Source: Chrysomallon squamiferum (lineage: Eukaryota > Mollusca > Gastropoda > Neomphalida > Peltospiridae). Taken from it: 62,000 nt of DNA. A program made the translations under genes and the position numbers. Positions 41,961 through 53,354 of the stretch are shown piece by piece. Where the stretch lies: NCBI GenBank assembly GCA_012295275.1, contig CM022674.1:7611436-7673435 (forward strand), read 5' to 3'. The stretch's first letter is position 1; each line of letters begins with the position of its first letter. The notes under the pieces are model-generated. The model did not search any database, was not told the origin of the DNA, and saw only the letters and a program-made list of their open reading frames with translations.

Positions 41961-43636
41961 ATACGTATTATATCGTGCATAACATAATATCCAAAGACAC
42001 TGTTACAACAGTTTTATAATAATGTCGTTAATGATTGAATTATAGCAAGTTAATAATATTAGTTAACACACAAGACAGCTATGAGAATTGTTGATAACTG
42101 TGTAGTGTGTGACTAATGATAAAAACGTGATAACGTAGGTGGAAAGTAAAAACTGAGATTAGTTTGAGTGCTACTCAATCGAGCACGTTTTTCAGCTGTG
42201 CAAGTACATTATGATTACTTCAACGACCCTGACGTCGTTAACACACACTTGTTGAGGAAGGACTCCGCTGGAAGCCGTTCTGTTGTTCCCGTGAAAATAC
42301 GAGGTTGTTGTCAATTAAAATTTACGAGTAAAAATAGATTCGACTTAAACTGACAGATATTAATTTGGATGACGGGCTGGTTGAAGGTTCCTGCAACAAC
42401 ATGGGCATGAATAACGTGCTGTACAGCTGTTCTAGACGGTCACGTGGTTAGCACCTTGAACAGAAATTGCACAGCTACCACCTGCTACCTGGTACATCGT
42501 CATAGTTTCAGTGAGTGTCCCTTTCAAAATACAGTGAAAATATCAAACCACTTCAGACAACACGACTATACACTTCAATAACCTAAAGCAAGACTAACAG
42601 TCTGATAAATTTCATAACAAATAAAATATTCAAACAGAAAATTGTTGTCTGTATGAATGTACTTGTATGTATATATTGGTGTATACAATTTTATTTGCCT
42701 AAATGTTTATATATCCATACAGATAATTTTCTATTTGAATAATATATATATATAAATATAAATATATGTGTGTATATGTTTGTATGTATGTATGTATGTA
42801 CACATATATGAATGTATAATATGCACATTATTTATGTATAGATGTTTGTAAGTATGCTTGTATAGGTATATATATAGATATGTACGTATATGTGGGTGTA
42901 CATATTAATATAACGCTAAGTTAGTTCGCAGTGAGATATGTCTGTGTAAAATTCTTGTCGTGGTAATTGTTCTTATTCAATCTGCTGTCTGTGATGTTGA
43001 TAGTCAGGACATGCGCGTGGCCCGTTAGCGCTGGTACTTATCGGATCAGACGATGCGCCAAATATTCTCGGCGGAATTTACACACGTACCAGTATATCCG
43101 CTTCTGTCCTGCTAAACGTGAACACTAATATTTCAAATAAAACACGAGTCCAGATCAACAACGACATGTGTCTTGGATGTCACTTTATATAAATAAATAA
43201 ATAAATAAATAAACGAACGAAAGACAAAAAAAAAATAAATAAATAAATAAAAATAAAATAAAAAATAAACGAACGAATGAATAAACATGAGAAAATTAAA
43301 ATAGGCAAGTAAGGAACAGAGAGACAGAATGATGACATGTTGTATTGTGATTCAGTAAATAATATCAAGAGTGAAAAAAATCCACTAGCGCTAGTAGTAG
43401 TAAAACAACAACAACAAAAACAACACAAAAGTTCAGCACCATTTGTATGAACCACTGATTTCAAAAATGTTATCGGTTTTCCTGAACGAAATGAGAGATC
43501 ACCTGTTAATAGATCGTACGCTTCTGATACCCAAGTCTTTAAAACTCTGTTACAAACGTAAATTAAATAAATATTAAATGTAAATTAAATGTTATAGATT
43601 ATGATAAACGGTATGACATTATTTCTACTGATTATG

Positions 43637-43687
<51 letters not shown>

Positions 43688-44269
43688 TAATTTCAAATGC
43701 CTGGTACTAATTTATTTTACGATGTAAAAGATAATCTGCTCAATCACTTACTATGTATGTGTGACACTGAACTGAGCTTGCCGTGCTAAACACATTTTAC
43801 ATTTTACCTAACCACTGCATAATAAACATTTTCATTTGGAATTTCAGACAATAAACTAGTTATATTTTATAGTTGTGTTTGAAGTGATTACACGAAGACT
43901 TTAGAATAGCAGGAGATATTAAAACCTCATATAGTGCTGAAATCTGTCACAGATTTTATGATAACGTTTTCCTATTTTGTGTGTGATAACGTACGTCTTG
44001 GTCGTAATTTGAGTATGTGATAATGTACATCAAATATCTTAATTTGTGAGTACGTCAAATGTCGTTATTTGCGCCTATGATAAAGTACGTCAAATGTAAT
44101 TATATTACAGCAATGAGAAGTGCTGTCTTCTTGCTCACTAATACCGTTTATTAATTAATTTGTGAATTCTTGTTTTTGAACATTATCTGTAATTTTCTTT
44201 GTTTACGATATTTAAAAGCTATAATTATAATTACTTGTAATGTAATATGAAATATAAAATCTGTATATT
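41961..44269. other. Intronic DNA with TATG, AAAT and AAT tracts
   Basis: TATG words 42655-42900, (AAAT)n 43190-43285 and (AAT)n 43639-43690. A 61-codon frame at 42168-42353 is unrecognised. No exon seen. Confidence 0.5.
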
Positions 44270-44595
44270 TACTCGGGGATGTAATATTTATAAATAAAAC
44301 TAAAGCCTGTTTATACTGGGAGGTAATATTTGTTAATATTTGTACATGAGACTTCAACTCTTCAAACTGGGAGATAATATATGTTAAAATTTGTACGTAA
44401 CACGACAGACTGTTTATACTGGGAGGCAATATTTGTTAAATGTTATGTACGTAAGACTACAGACTGTTTATACGGGGTGGTAATATTTGTTAAAATTTGT
44501 ACGTAAGACTACAGACTGTTTATACGGGGAGGTAATATTTGTTAATATTTGTACGTAAGACTACAGACTGTTTATACTGGGAGGTAATATTTAAT
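44270..44595. repeat. Minisatellite of about 52-60 bp
   Basis: Units carry GACTGTTTATACTGGGAGG, TAATATTTGTTAA and TTTGTACGTAAGACTACA, repeated about six times. Confidence 0.85.
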
Positions 44596-44754
44596 TTTTC
44601 ATGAAAATCATTTTATATATTTAATGATAATCTCTTTAAAATACTGTTAATAAAAACAATAATAAATAAATAAACAAGTAAAAAATAAATAAGAACAGAA
44701 ACACCAAAACAACAATAACAAAAACAGCAACAAGAACAAGAACACAACAGTAAT

Positions 44755-44972
<218 letters not shown>

Positions 44973-45071
44973 ATCACAAATAACGTTAGTGAGGTCCCTG
45001 TCAGATGCTGCAGTGCGAGTGTTCAGTGTTGTCTGACATATTTTAAATTTTGAACTTTGTTTCTTTCACAG

Positions 45072-46322
45072 AGTGTCGAGCTAACGAACCATGAATCAGA
45101 GTCACAGGAGAAGAGATCGTTTGATTCCATAAATGGCCACAGCGGACTTTCCGGATTCGCAAAGAAGTCGTTTGATTCTATAAATGGCCACAGCGGACTT
45201 TCCGGATTCGCAAAGAAGTCGTTTGATTCTATAAATGGCCACAGCGGACTTTCCGGATTCGCAAAGAAATCGTTTGATTCTATAAATGGCCACAGCGGAC
45301 TTTCCGGATTCGCAAAGAAATCGTTTGATTCTATAAATGGCCACAGCGGACTTTCCGGATTCGCAAAGAGATCGTTTGATTCCATAAATGGTCACAGCGG
45401 ACTTTCCGGATTTGCCAAGAAGTCGTTTGATTCCATAAACGGTCACAGCGGACTTTCCGGATTCGCAAAGAAGTCGTTTGATTCCATAAATGGTCACAGC
45501 GGACTTTCCGGATTCGCAAAGAGATCGTTTGATTCCATAAATGGTCACAGCGGACTTTCCGGATTTGCCAAGAAGTCGTTTGATTCCATAAACGGTCACA
45601 GCGGACTTTCCGGATTCGCAAAGAAGTCGTTTGATTCCATAAATGGCCACAGCGGACTTTCCGGATTCGCAAAGAAGTCGTTTGATTCCATAAATGGCCA
45701 CAGCGGACTTTCCGGATTCGCAAAGAAGTCGTTTGATTCCATAAATGGCCACAGCGGACTTTCCGGATTCGCAAAGAAGTCGTTTGATTCCATAAATGGC
45801 CACAGCGGACTTTCCGGATTCGCAAAGAAGTCGTTTGATTCCATAAATGGCCACAGCGGACTTTCCGGATTCGCAAAGAGATCGTTTGATTCTATAGATG
45901 GTCACAGAGGACTTTCTGGATTCGCTAGGCGTTCATTTGATTCAATCAATGGAAACAGTGGACTCTCAGGATTTGCTAAGCGCCCATTTGATTCTATTAA
46001 CGGGTACAGTGGTTTGTCCGGATTCGCTAGAAGGTCGTTCGATTCCATAAATGGCAACAGCGGTCTTTCCGGATTTGCAAAGAAGTCTTTTGACTCCATC
46101 AACGGTAATAGCGGATTATCCGGATTTGCAAAGAAGTCTTTTGACTCCATCAACGGAAACAGCGGGTTATCCGGATTTGCAAAGAAGTCTTTTGACTCCA
46201 TCAACGGTAATAGCGGATTATCCGGATTTGCAAAGAAGTCATTTGACCCCATCAACGGTAATAGCGGATTATCCGGGTTTGTAAAACGGGAAGCTGAAGT
46301 GGTTGACGGAACCGAGTCGTAG
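45072..46322 (+). CDS. Orcokinin-like neuropeptide precursor, exon 2 (23 tandem peptides)
   Basis: This exon encodes residues 28-443 of the predicted precursor and probably releases secreted peptides after prohormone-convertase cleavage in neurons. After a spacer SVELTNHESESQEKR come 23 units of 17 residues (51 bp each, 45117-46289), then the acidic tail EAEVVDGTES and TAG. Units 1-15 all give SFDSINGHSGLSGFA. Unit 16 is SFDSIDGHRGLSGFA, units 17 and 19-22 are SFDSINGNSGLSGFA, unit 18 begins PFDSINGY, and unit 23 is SFDPINGNSGLSGFV. Cleavage sites are KK (16), KR (5) and RR (2). No Gly precedes them, so the peptides should carry a free C-terminus. FDSI...SGLSGF recalls arthropod orcokinin NFDEIDRSGFGFN, which is the basis for the family call. 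Precursor status is near certain; the family name is less so. Confidence 0.85.
   Translation, partial: SVELTNHESESQEKRSFDSINGHSGLSGFAKKSFDSINGHSGLSGFAKKSFDSINGHSGLSGFAKKSFDSINGHSGLSGFAKKSFDSINGHSGLSGFAKRSFDSINGHSGLSGFAKKSFDSINGHSGLSGFAKKSFDSINGHSGLSGFAKRSFDSINGHSGLSGFAKKSFDSINGHSGLSGFAKKSFDSINGHSGLSGFAKKSFDSINGHSGLSGFAKKSFDSINGHSGLSGFAKKSFDSINGHSGLSGFAKKSFDSINGHSGLSGFAKRSFDSIDGHRGLSGFARRSFDSINGNSGLSGFAKRPFDSINGYSGLSGFARRSFDSINGNSGLSGFAKKSFDSINGNSGLSGFAKKSFDSINGNSGLSGFAKKSFDSINGNSGLSGFAKKSFDPINGNSGLSGFVKREAEVVDGTES
45117..46289 (+). repeat. Coding 51-bp tandem array, 23 units
   Basis: The 51-bp period keeps the reading frame. The first 15 units are almost identical at the nucleotide level. 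Units 16-23 carry many more synonymous and some amino-acid changes. Units 6-7 (from 45372) and 9-10 (from 45525) share the same private variants (AACGG, TTTGCC), which shows a three-unit 153-bp higher-order duplication. The periodic array also leaves long open frames on the minus strand (45102-45905 and others), which I take as shadows. Confidence 0.95.
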
Positions 46323-46426
46323 ACGAATCAAACAAACTGAATTTTAGATACACAAAGTGGACATTGTTAACTTTTCAAACACAACATGCTTTATTTAGCT
46401 CAGAAAATTATCTTTTTATGGATGGA

Positions 46427-46432
46427 AATAAA
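46427..46432 (+). terminator. Polyadenylation signal AATAAA
   Basis: A canonical AATAAA lies 105 bp after the stop codon of the neuropeptide precursor and predicts a 3' UTR of about 120-130 nt. The cleavage site was not observed. Confidence 0.65.
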
Positions 46433-46847
46433 GTAAAAGAAAACCTCTTGAATTCGGTTAAATTGTTCACTTAGTGGTCAGTTTAAGAGACATTTTGCAG
46501 TGAACGTGATCAGTGACAGCATTTCAATTTATCTTTAGTTTTGTTTCACGTTAGCTCATGTCATAAGTACAAATATTAATACAGTTTAAATAAATATTGA
46601 ATACGTAATGAAATACATAATACATATTAATACTTATTAAATTATTATTAAATTCATAATGAATGTTATATACATAACATAACAGTTTTACATAGCATAA
46701 ACAACTTAACTGATTCTGATGTTTGAAAATTTCATAAAATATTGCACACAAAACGTTTTACTGCGAGCGTCTTCTTTTGTTCTTTATTTACAAATGTCTG
46801 TTGGTTTTATTTTATTTAATTTTTAAAAATGTTTGCCTCTCCATGTA

Positions 46848-46899
<52 letters not shown>

Positions 46900-47034
46900 T
46901 TTTTTTATATTAATTATATATTTAGTTTCCTAAAGTTTTTTTTGTGTCTTGACAATTGATTTTTTAAACCTGACTTTCTGTCTGTTTGTCAGTTGCTTTG
47001 CCTTTTTTAACCTGTCTAAACCTATGTCTGCAGA
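46433..47034. other. 3' flank of the neuropeptide gene
   Basis: AT-rich, with (TTA)n at 46852-46898. No gene. Confidence 0.6.
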
Positions 47035-47395
47035 TCAGATGAATGTCTGTATATGTTTGTAAATATGTCTGTCTATATGAATGTCTGTATGTTTGTAAAT
47101 ATGTCTGTCTATATGAATGTCTGTATATGTTTGTAAATATGTCCGTCTGTATGTTTGTTTGTAAATATGTCTGTCTATATGAATGTCTGTATATGTTTGT
47201 AAATATGTCTGTCTGTATGAATGTCTGTATATGTTTGTAAATATGTCTGTCTATGTCAATATCTGTATGTATGTTTGTAAATATGTCTGTCTGTATGAAT
47301 GTCTGTATGTATGTTTATAAATATGTCTGTCTATGTCAGTATCTGTATGTATGTTTGTAAATATGTCTGTCTGTATGTATGTCTGGAGGTCTGTA
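47035..47395. repeat. 34-38-bp minisatellite
   Basis: Units of TATGTCTGTCTATATGAATG and TCTGTATATGTTTGTAAA, about ten copies, downstream of the neuropeptide gene. Confidence 0.9.
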
Positions 47396-48640
47396 TTATA
47401 TATGTATATATATCTGTAAAGGTGTCTGTCTTTATGAACGCATTATTTGTGCGTATTAATCACTACTAATTACACACTAAATAATCTATTAAAACATGAC
47501 ACCACAGTACTCGTGGTTTTCAGAACAATACATCGGAATACGCTTTATCATTTGTCGAGACTGGAATCTCAAACAAACGTACTGAAGTTATTTTAATAAC
47601 ACAGCGCTGTTGGCTAATTTTGTTATATTGTTAACCGAAGGAATAAAATTTAGAAAAAGCGTTTAACAAATTTCGTCATTGTTTGTCAAATAATTTCAAT
47701 TCATAATATAAATTGCTTATTTTGTGATATAATAAATTTCACTTCTTTGGGGCCTTAGACAAATTTATAACAGACACGTTGAATAACAAGAAATGTTTTT
47801 TTACAAATTTATGAAGAATGTTACGCCTACATTTCTTACCAAAGCTACCACCACTTCAGTAACAACAAATTGTGTCGGTCATTCCACTTAAATAAACACT
47901 GGTAATGCTGCTGCAGCTGCTGCTGCTTCTACTACTACTACTACTACTGCTACTACTGTTAGTAATCTTTGTACTACTACCACCAGTACTGCAACTACTG
48001 CTAATGCTAACCACTACTGTTAGCAGTACTCTAAGAAACACAACAGCAACAGCAACAACATCAACTACTATACCGCAACTACTATTACTATTTCTACTAC
48101 TATAAGGAAAACAACAACAAATATTGCTATTTTTGCTGCTACTACTACTAATTCTACTACATCTACTATTACTACTACTACAACCACTGTTGCTACCACT
48201 CTTACAACTACTGCTGCTATTGCTGCTTTTACTAGTACTGCTATTGCTACTACTATTACTACTATATTAACCTACTACAGCTACTATTATTATTACTACC
48301 ACTGTAAGAAAAACCACAACAACAAATACCACATACTACTACTACAACTACTACTACTTCTACTAGTAATTATAGTAGCAGCAGAAGCAGAAGCAGTATT
48401 ACAAAACATCAACCAACGACCTAATAAAACTTCTACAACTATTACTATTACTAAACGTTAACGTAATAAAACTTAATAACTGTTAAAACTTCAATCACGG
48501 ATCTAGTAAAACGTAATGCCGACAACCTAGTAAAACTTCAATCAATAACGTCGTAAAATTTCAACCACTAAAGAACAGCACTGAAAGTTAAAAGGGAACA
48601 TAAAAGAAACACTAACTAAATAAACTGTGTGTGTGTGTGT
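47396..48640. other. Plain DNA and interrupted (ACT)n
   Basis: ACT/GCT triplets scattered from 47915 to 48380. AAACTTCAATCA words repeat loosely 48420-48560. No gene. Confidence 0.6.
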
Positions 48641-48761
<121 letters not shown>

Positions 48762-48829
48762 ATTTGTTACAGGAAATACGCATAATACCTGAAAATTTCA
48801 GAAAATATGTGTAATGTCAGATTCATTCA

Positions 48830-49385
48830 GCAAACTGTTAATGTAATGGCTGCAAGTAGATCATCCTCTGACACCAATCGATGGAGAATTTCAGGAAGAA
48901 GGTTAGATGATGACAGGCCAAAGCGAGGACCAGAACCCAACAGTGCTGCAAATGCGGAACATTTAATTTCTCTTTGAAGGCTGTAGTTCTTCTGAAACTG
49001 AACAAATTTTAGTCCAACAGTCCATTTAGCTTTTGCTATTATGTCCCAACACACAAACAAACGTGTCCTTCATGTCAAAGTTTGCTATTTCTACAGACTC
49101 TTGGTTCTCTAGATCAGGGGTTTTCAAACTTTTTGACTTGCGGACCCCTTTATATTTCAGGCTTTACCTTAGGGACCCCATTATAAACGCTTATGAAATT
49201 TATAATAAATATTTGCTTAAAAAACATATATAAAATCAAACTGCCCATAAAAAGTATTCGCTGTCCACGGACCCCCTGTCTTGTACTTGCGGACCCCCTG
49301 TGGTCCGCGGACCACAGTTTGAAAACCCCTGCTCTAGATTCCATGTTTCCCCTGGATCATCACAAACTTTAGTCATATTATTTTT
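48830..49385 (-). pseudogene. KRBA2/SCAND3-type integrase fragment, disrupted
   Basis: On the minus strand the C-terminal part of an integrase-like protein can be read: QESVEIANFDMKDTF (49060-49106), matching the family's QGSVERAN-DIKDML motif around the last catalytic Glu of the DDE core. After a frameshift comes KWTVGLKFVQFQKN, then IKCSAFAALLGSGPRFGLSS and LPEILHRLVSEDDLLAAI. This WTVGLKFVQFQKN...LFG..P..GL order is characteristic of KRAB-A-domain-2/SCAND3-like domesticated or transposon-borne integrases. A hAT MITE splits the frame at 49115-49331, with readable sequence resuming at 49340-49380. No start, zinc-binding domain or first two catalytic Asp residues are present, so this is a relic. 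Confidence 0.6.
49115..49331. mobile_element. hAT-type MITE (217 bp) inserted in an integrase pseudogene
   Basis: The ends are perfect 16-bp inverted repeats, CAGGGGTTTTCAAACT at the left and its complement at the right. They are flanked by a perfect 8-bp target duplication CTCTAGAT (49107-49114 and 49332-49339). The interior repeats GGACCCC/GGTCCGCGGACC motifs and is AT-rich in the middle, with no coding capacity. The near-perfect ends suggest a fairly recent insertion. The flanking sequence on both sides continues one minus-strand reading frame, so the insertion interrupted it. Confidence 0.88.
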
Positions 49386-50189
49386 AGTTTAGTGATTATT
49401 CATATTTCTTGATAATACATATATACATACACACGTACATATGTACATATATACATACATATATATATATATATAACTCATACCAGTAAACCCATACAGA
49501 CATACACACATACACACAAACAAATTAAGTGATACTACTGGAAAAAAAGAATGTTTTTAATTTTTGGTAGTAATGCTATTGAAAATCTGTAATTCTTTCT
49601 GGTTGAATGGTAAAGAATAGGACACTTTTCGTGATAATACAACACGGTCACTTTATTCGTGAAGAAGAAGAAATGTCAGAAAGAGGAAATGACTTACTCA
49701 AGATTTTTATTATTTCTGATTAGAAAATGGCGTGACATTTATTTTATAGATTGCTGGACGAATTATTGCAGTGTACTTTTCGAAAATTTAGCAATCAGTA
49801 AAAATTAAAGGCCACTTTTAATATTATCTGATGGAATTTTAGAAACAACAGCAACAATAACAACAAAACTTTACTAAAACAAACACATTTTTGTTATTCC
49901 CAAAAAAAAAAACAACAACAAAAAAAAAAAAAACATGTAAAAGTAGATTCCGAGAAACATCAGTTTATTTAAAAAGTTATTTTCTGTTATCAACATGAAG
50001 AACGGAACAAGAACAACAACGACGTCGACAACTATCACAACAACAACAATAATAATATTGACAACAACAAGCATGAAGACAATGATGATAGCAAAATGGT
50101 TGTAACAACGAAAACAACAATAATCGAACCATACCGTATCAGTTCGTCCGGTGGTTGTAACCCACCTCATATCGATTTCGATAAATATA
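49386..50189. other. AT-rich DNA, no gene
   Basis: TA/CA words near 49420-49470 and (CAA)-rich sequence near 49850-50070. Nothing recognisable. Confidence 0.5.
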
Positions 50190-50201
50190 GTACTACTACT
50201 T

Positions 50202-50261
<60 letters not shown>

Positions 50262-50262
50262 T

Positions 50263-50345
<83 letters not shown>

Positions 50346-50500
50346 TTACTACTACTACTACTATTACTACTACTACTACTACTACTAAATACTACTACTA
50401 CTACTATTACTACTACTACAGCTACTACTACTACTACTACTACTATTACTACTACTACTATACTACTACTACTACTACTACTTAATAATAATAATAATAA
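50190..50500. repeat. (ACT)n microsatellite, about 310 bp
   Basis: Nearly pure ACT repeat with a few ATT interruptions, ending in a short (AAT)n. Confidence 0.97.
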
Positions 50501-50514
50501 TATCCTATGATCAT

Positions 50515-51615
50515 TGCATTACTACTACTACTGATTAATACTACTACTACACTAACTGATGTGTGATGATTAATGCTACACACTAACTGGTCTGTGATGA
50601 TTAATAACTAATACACACTAACTGATTTGTGATGATTACTACAACTAATACTACTAACTATGTGTCATGATTAATAACAGTAATACACACTAACTGATGT
50701 GTCATGATTAATAACAGTACTATTAACTGATGTTACTGATTACTAATTACAGTAACTGATGTGTGATGATTAACAGTAATACTAACTGATGTGTGATGAT
50801 TAACAACAAATAATACACACTAACTGGTCTATTGATGATTAATTAACTGGTCTGTGATAACTACTAAAACTACTAACTGATTTGTGATGATTACTAACTA
50901 CTACTACTAACTGATTTGTGATGATTACTAATACACACTAACTGGTCTGTGATAATTAATAAAATAATATCTGATTTGTGATGATTAATAACTGTTTCCA
51001 GACTGGTAGGTGATGATTAATAACAGTAATACACACTAACTGATGTGTGATGATTAATAACAGTAATGATTAACACACTAACTGATGTGTGATGATTAAT
51101 AACAGTAATACACATTAACTGATGTGTGATTATTAATAACAGTAATACACACTAACTGATGTGTGATGATTAATAACAGTAATACACACTAACTCTAATG
51201 CACATTAACTGATGTGTGATTATTAATAACAGTAATACACACTAACTGATGTGTGATGATTAATAAAAGTAATACACACTGATGTGTGATGATTAATAAC
51301 AGTAATACACACTAACTGATGTGTGATGATTAATAAAAGTAATACACACTAACTGATGTGTGATGATTAATAACTCTAATACACACTAACTGGTCTGTGA
51401 TGATTAATAACTCTAATACACTAACTGGTCTGTGATGATTAATAACAGTAATACACATTAACTGGTCTGTGATGATTAATAACTCTAATACACACTAACT
51501 GATCTGTGATGATTAATAACTCTAATACACACTAACTGGTCTGTGATGATTAATAACTCTAATACACACTAACTGGTCTGTGATGATTCAAACTAGCAGT
51601 ACACACTAACTCTGA
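50515..51615. repeat. 37-bp minisatellite, about 28 units
   Basis: The consensus contains TAATAACAGTAATACACACT and AACTGATGTGTGATGAT. A second version has AACTGGTCTG and AACTCTAATAC, more common toward the right end. Confidence 0.92.
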
Positions 51616-51784
51616 GGCAAGAAGAATACTACGTCACGTAAAAGCTGTTTTAAACTTAAACGAAAATAAATAATTAGCTAGAATGAATTATAACGTTACT
51701 TGCATCGAATCAACACAGGATCATAGACGTGATTGGAGATTTTATTTCGGAAATCGATTTTGTTCTAATTAGTAGAACCAGAAA

Positions 51785-52160
51785 TCCTCTACACGAATAT
51801 ATTATATATATCACCTTCATATATATTATAAAATAGTACTTTCATCTTCAGAAGTATTACATGTAGAACTTTTATCTTTAAATATGTCACATAGTATCTT
51901 CCTCTTCACATATACCATATCTAATGTTTAAATCTTTAAATATATTACATAATTAAATACATCATATATAGTACCTTCATCTTTAAATATCTCATATACA
52001 GTACCTTCGCCTTAAATATACCATATCTTGTGTTTAAATCTTTAAATATATCATATCTATTGTCTATATCTTTAAATATATCATAAGATGTGTCTATGTC
52101 CTCAAATACATCACATGTAATATATAAACTCCACATTTATCTTTTAATATGACATACGAA
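51785..52160. repeat. Degenerate minisatellite, about 30-36 bp
   Basis: Recurring words are ATATCATATCTAGTGT and ATCTTTAAATATATCA, with decreasing regularity to the left. Confidence 0.7.
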
Positions 52161-52172
52161 GTGCGTACATCA

Positions 52173-52204
<32 letters not shown>

Positions 52205-52207
<3 letters not shown>

Positions 52208-52874
52208 GCACATGTAATATGTTTTTAAAGGCAGGATTCTACAGATGGTTCTGTTATCTCTCTGTGATTTCTGATATTCAGCCAGCTGAAGAGAAAGAAT
52301 TGTTTGTTCACTGGTTTGGAAATAATGTCCACATTTCGCGCAGTTTTCCTAAGGCAAAACGCCTCGTGGTTCGGAACTGTTTCATATTGCGCTTCGTCAA
52401 GCAAATTCGTGAACGCTCTCGCTTCCTCTTCAAAGAGAACTTGCCAATTACGTTTGTAACCGGAGCTGTTAATGGCATGTCAACTAAGTCCGGAATCGGC
52501 AGGTCACTGCCTTAATTTGGAGTCAAATTGCGAAAGAGGACATCTATTAGTTGCGACCAAACTAATTAGTCCTGGTCGAGCTCAGATAGGCGGTATTAAT
52601 TAAAGAGGGACCCTGAGCTCATCTTCTGACCTCTTTTGTTAAAGTTCAGATGGATGTTAGCACACTGTTGTCATCGATCTCTGTGGTTTACAGAAAGCGG
52701 GGACAATATGGTCTAAGCGGCGCGGATTAATCTATGAAGTGGAGTCAATGAATAGATTGCTATCAAAACAGTCTTCTGCTCCACCTTAACCGTCTCTGTG
52801 GTGAACAGGTCATTATTTTTATTATTATTATTGTTGTTGTTGTTGTTCCTCTGCTCCTTCTTCTTCTTCTTCTT
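52205..52874. promoter_or_regulatory. Non-repetitive island, candidate conserved element
   Basis: About 550 bp of high-complexity sequence between satellites. A 98-codon plus-strand frame (52219-52515) is open but unrecognised. 52520-52760 has homeodomain-type words: ACTAATTAGT, TATTAATTAAAG and GGATTA. A regulatory role is inferred. Confidence 0.3.
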
Positions 52875-53190
52875 CTTGTAATATGTGTTATATTTAATTA
52901 CAGTGTATTATGTGTTATATTTAATTAGTGTAATACGTGTGATATTTAATTACAGTGTGATGTGTGTGTTTTAATTACAGTGAAATGTGCTATTTTTAAT
53001 TACGTGTAATATATGTTACATTTAGTTACAGGTGTAATATGTGTTATTTTTAATTACAGTCTAATGTGTTGTTTTTAATGACAGTGTAATATATGTTATT
53101 TTTAATTACAGTGTTATGTGTTAGTTTTAATTACAGTGTAATATGTATCATATTTAGTAACAATTTGATGTGTGTTATATTTGATATCAA
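52875..53190. repeat. 27-bp minisatellite
   Basis: About ten units of TGTGTTATATTTAATTACAG plus GTGTAATA with point changes. Confidence 0.85.
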
Positions 53191-53262
53191 TGTTTACGTA
53201 TTACTTTAAATACCATCAAAATACATACAATGTTCTATATTTTCAACAATGATTAACATAGT

Positions 53263-53264
<2 letters not shown>

Positions 53265-53350
<86 letters not shown>
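53265..53350. repeat. (CT)n microsatellite
   Basis: CT repeat of about 85 bp, forming the low-complexity end of a 164-codon minus-strand frame. Confidence 0.97.

Positions 53351-53354
<4 letters not shown>

Noticed and set aside
45102-45905. Minus-strand frames opposite exon 2 (up to 267 codons)
   Set aside because: A 51-bp period keeps several frames open. Only the plus-strand frame has a signal exon, dibasic sites and conserved peptide.
50515-51615. Regular 37-bp repeats as a CRISPR array
   Set aside because: Units are directly adjacent with no unique spacers, and the genome is eukaryotic.
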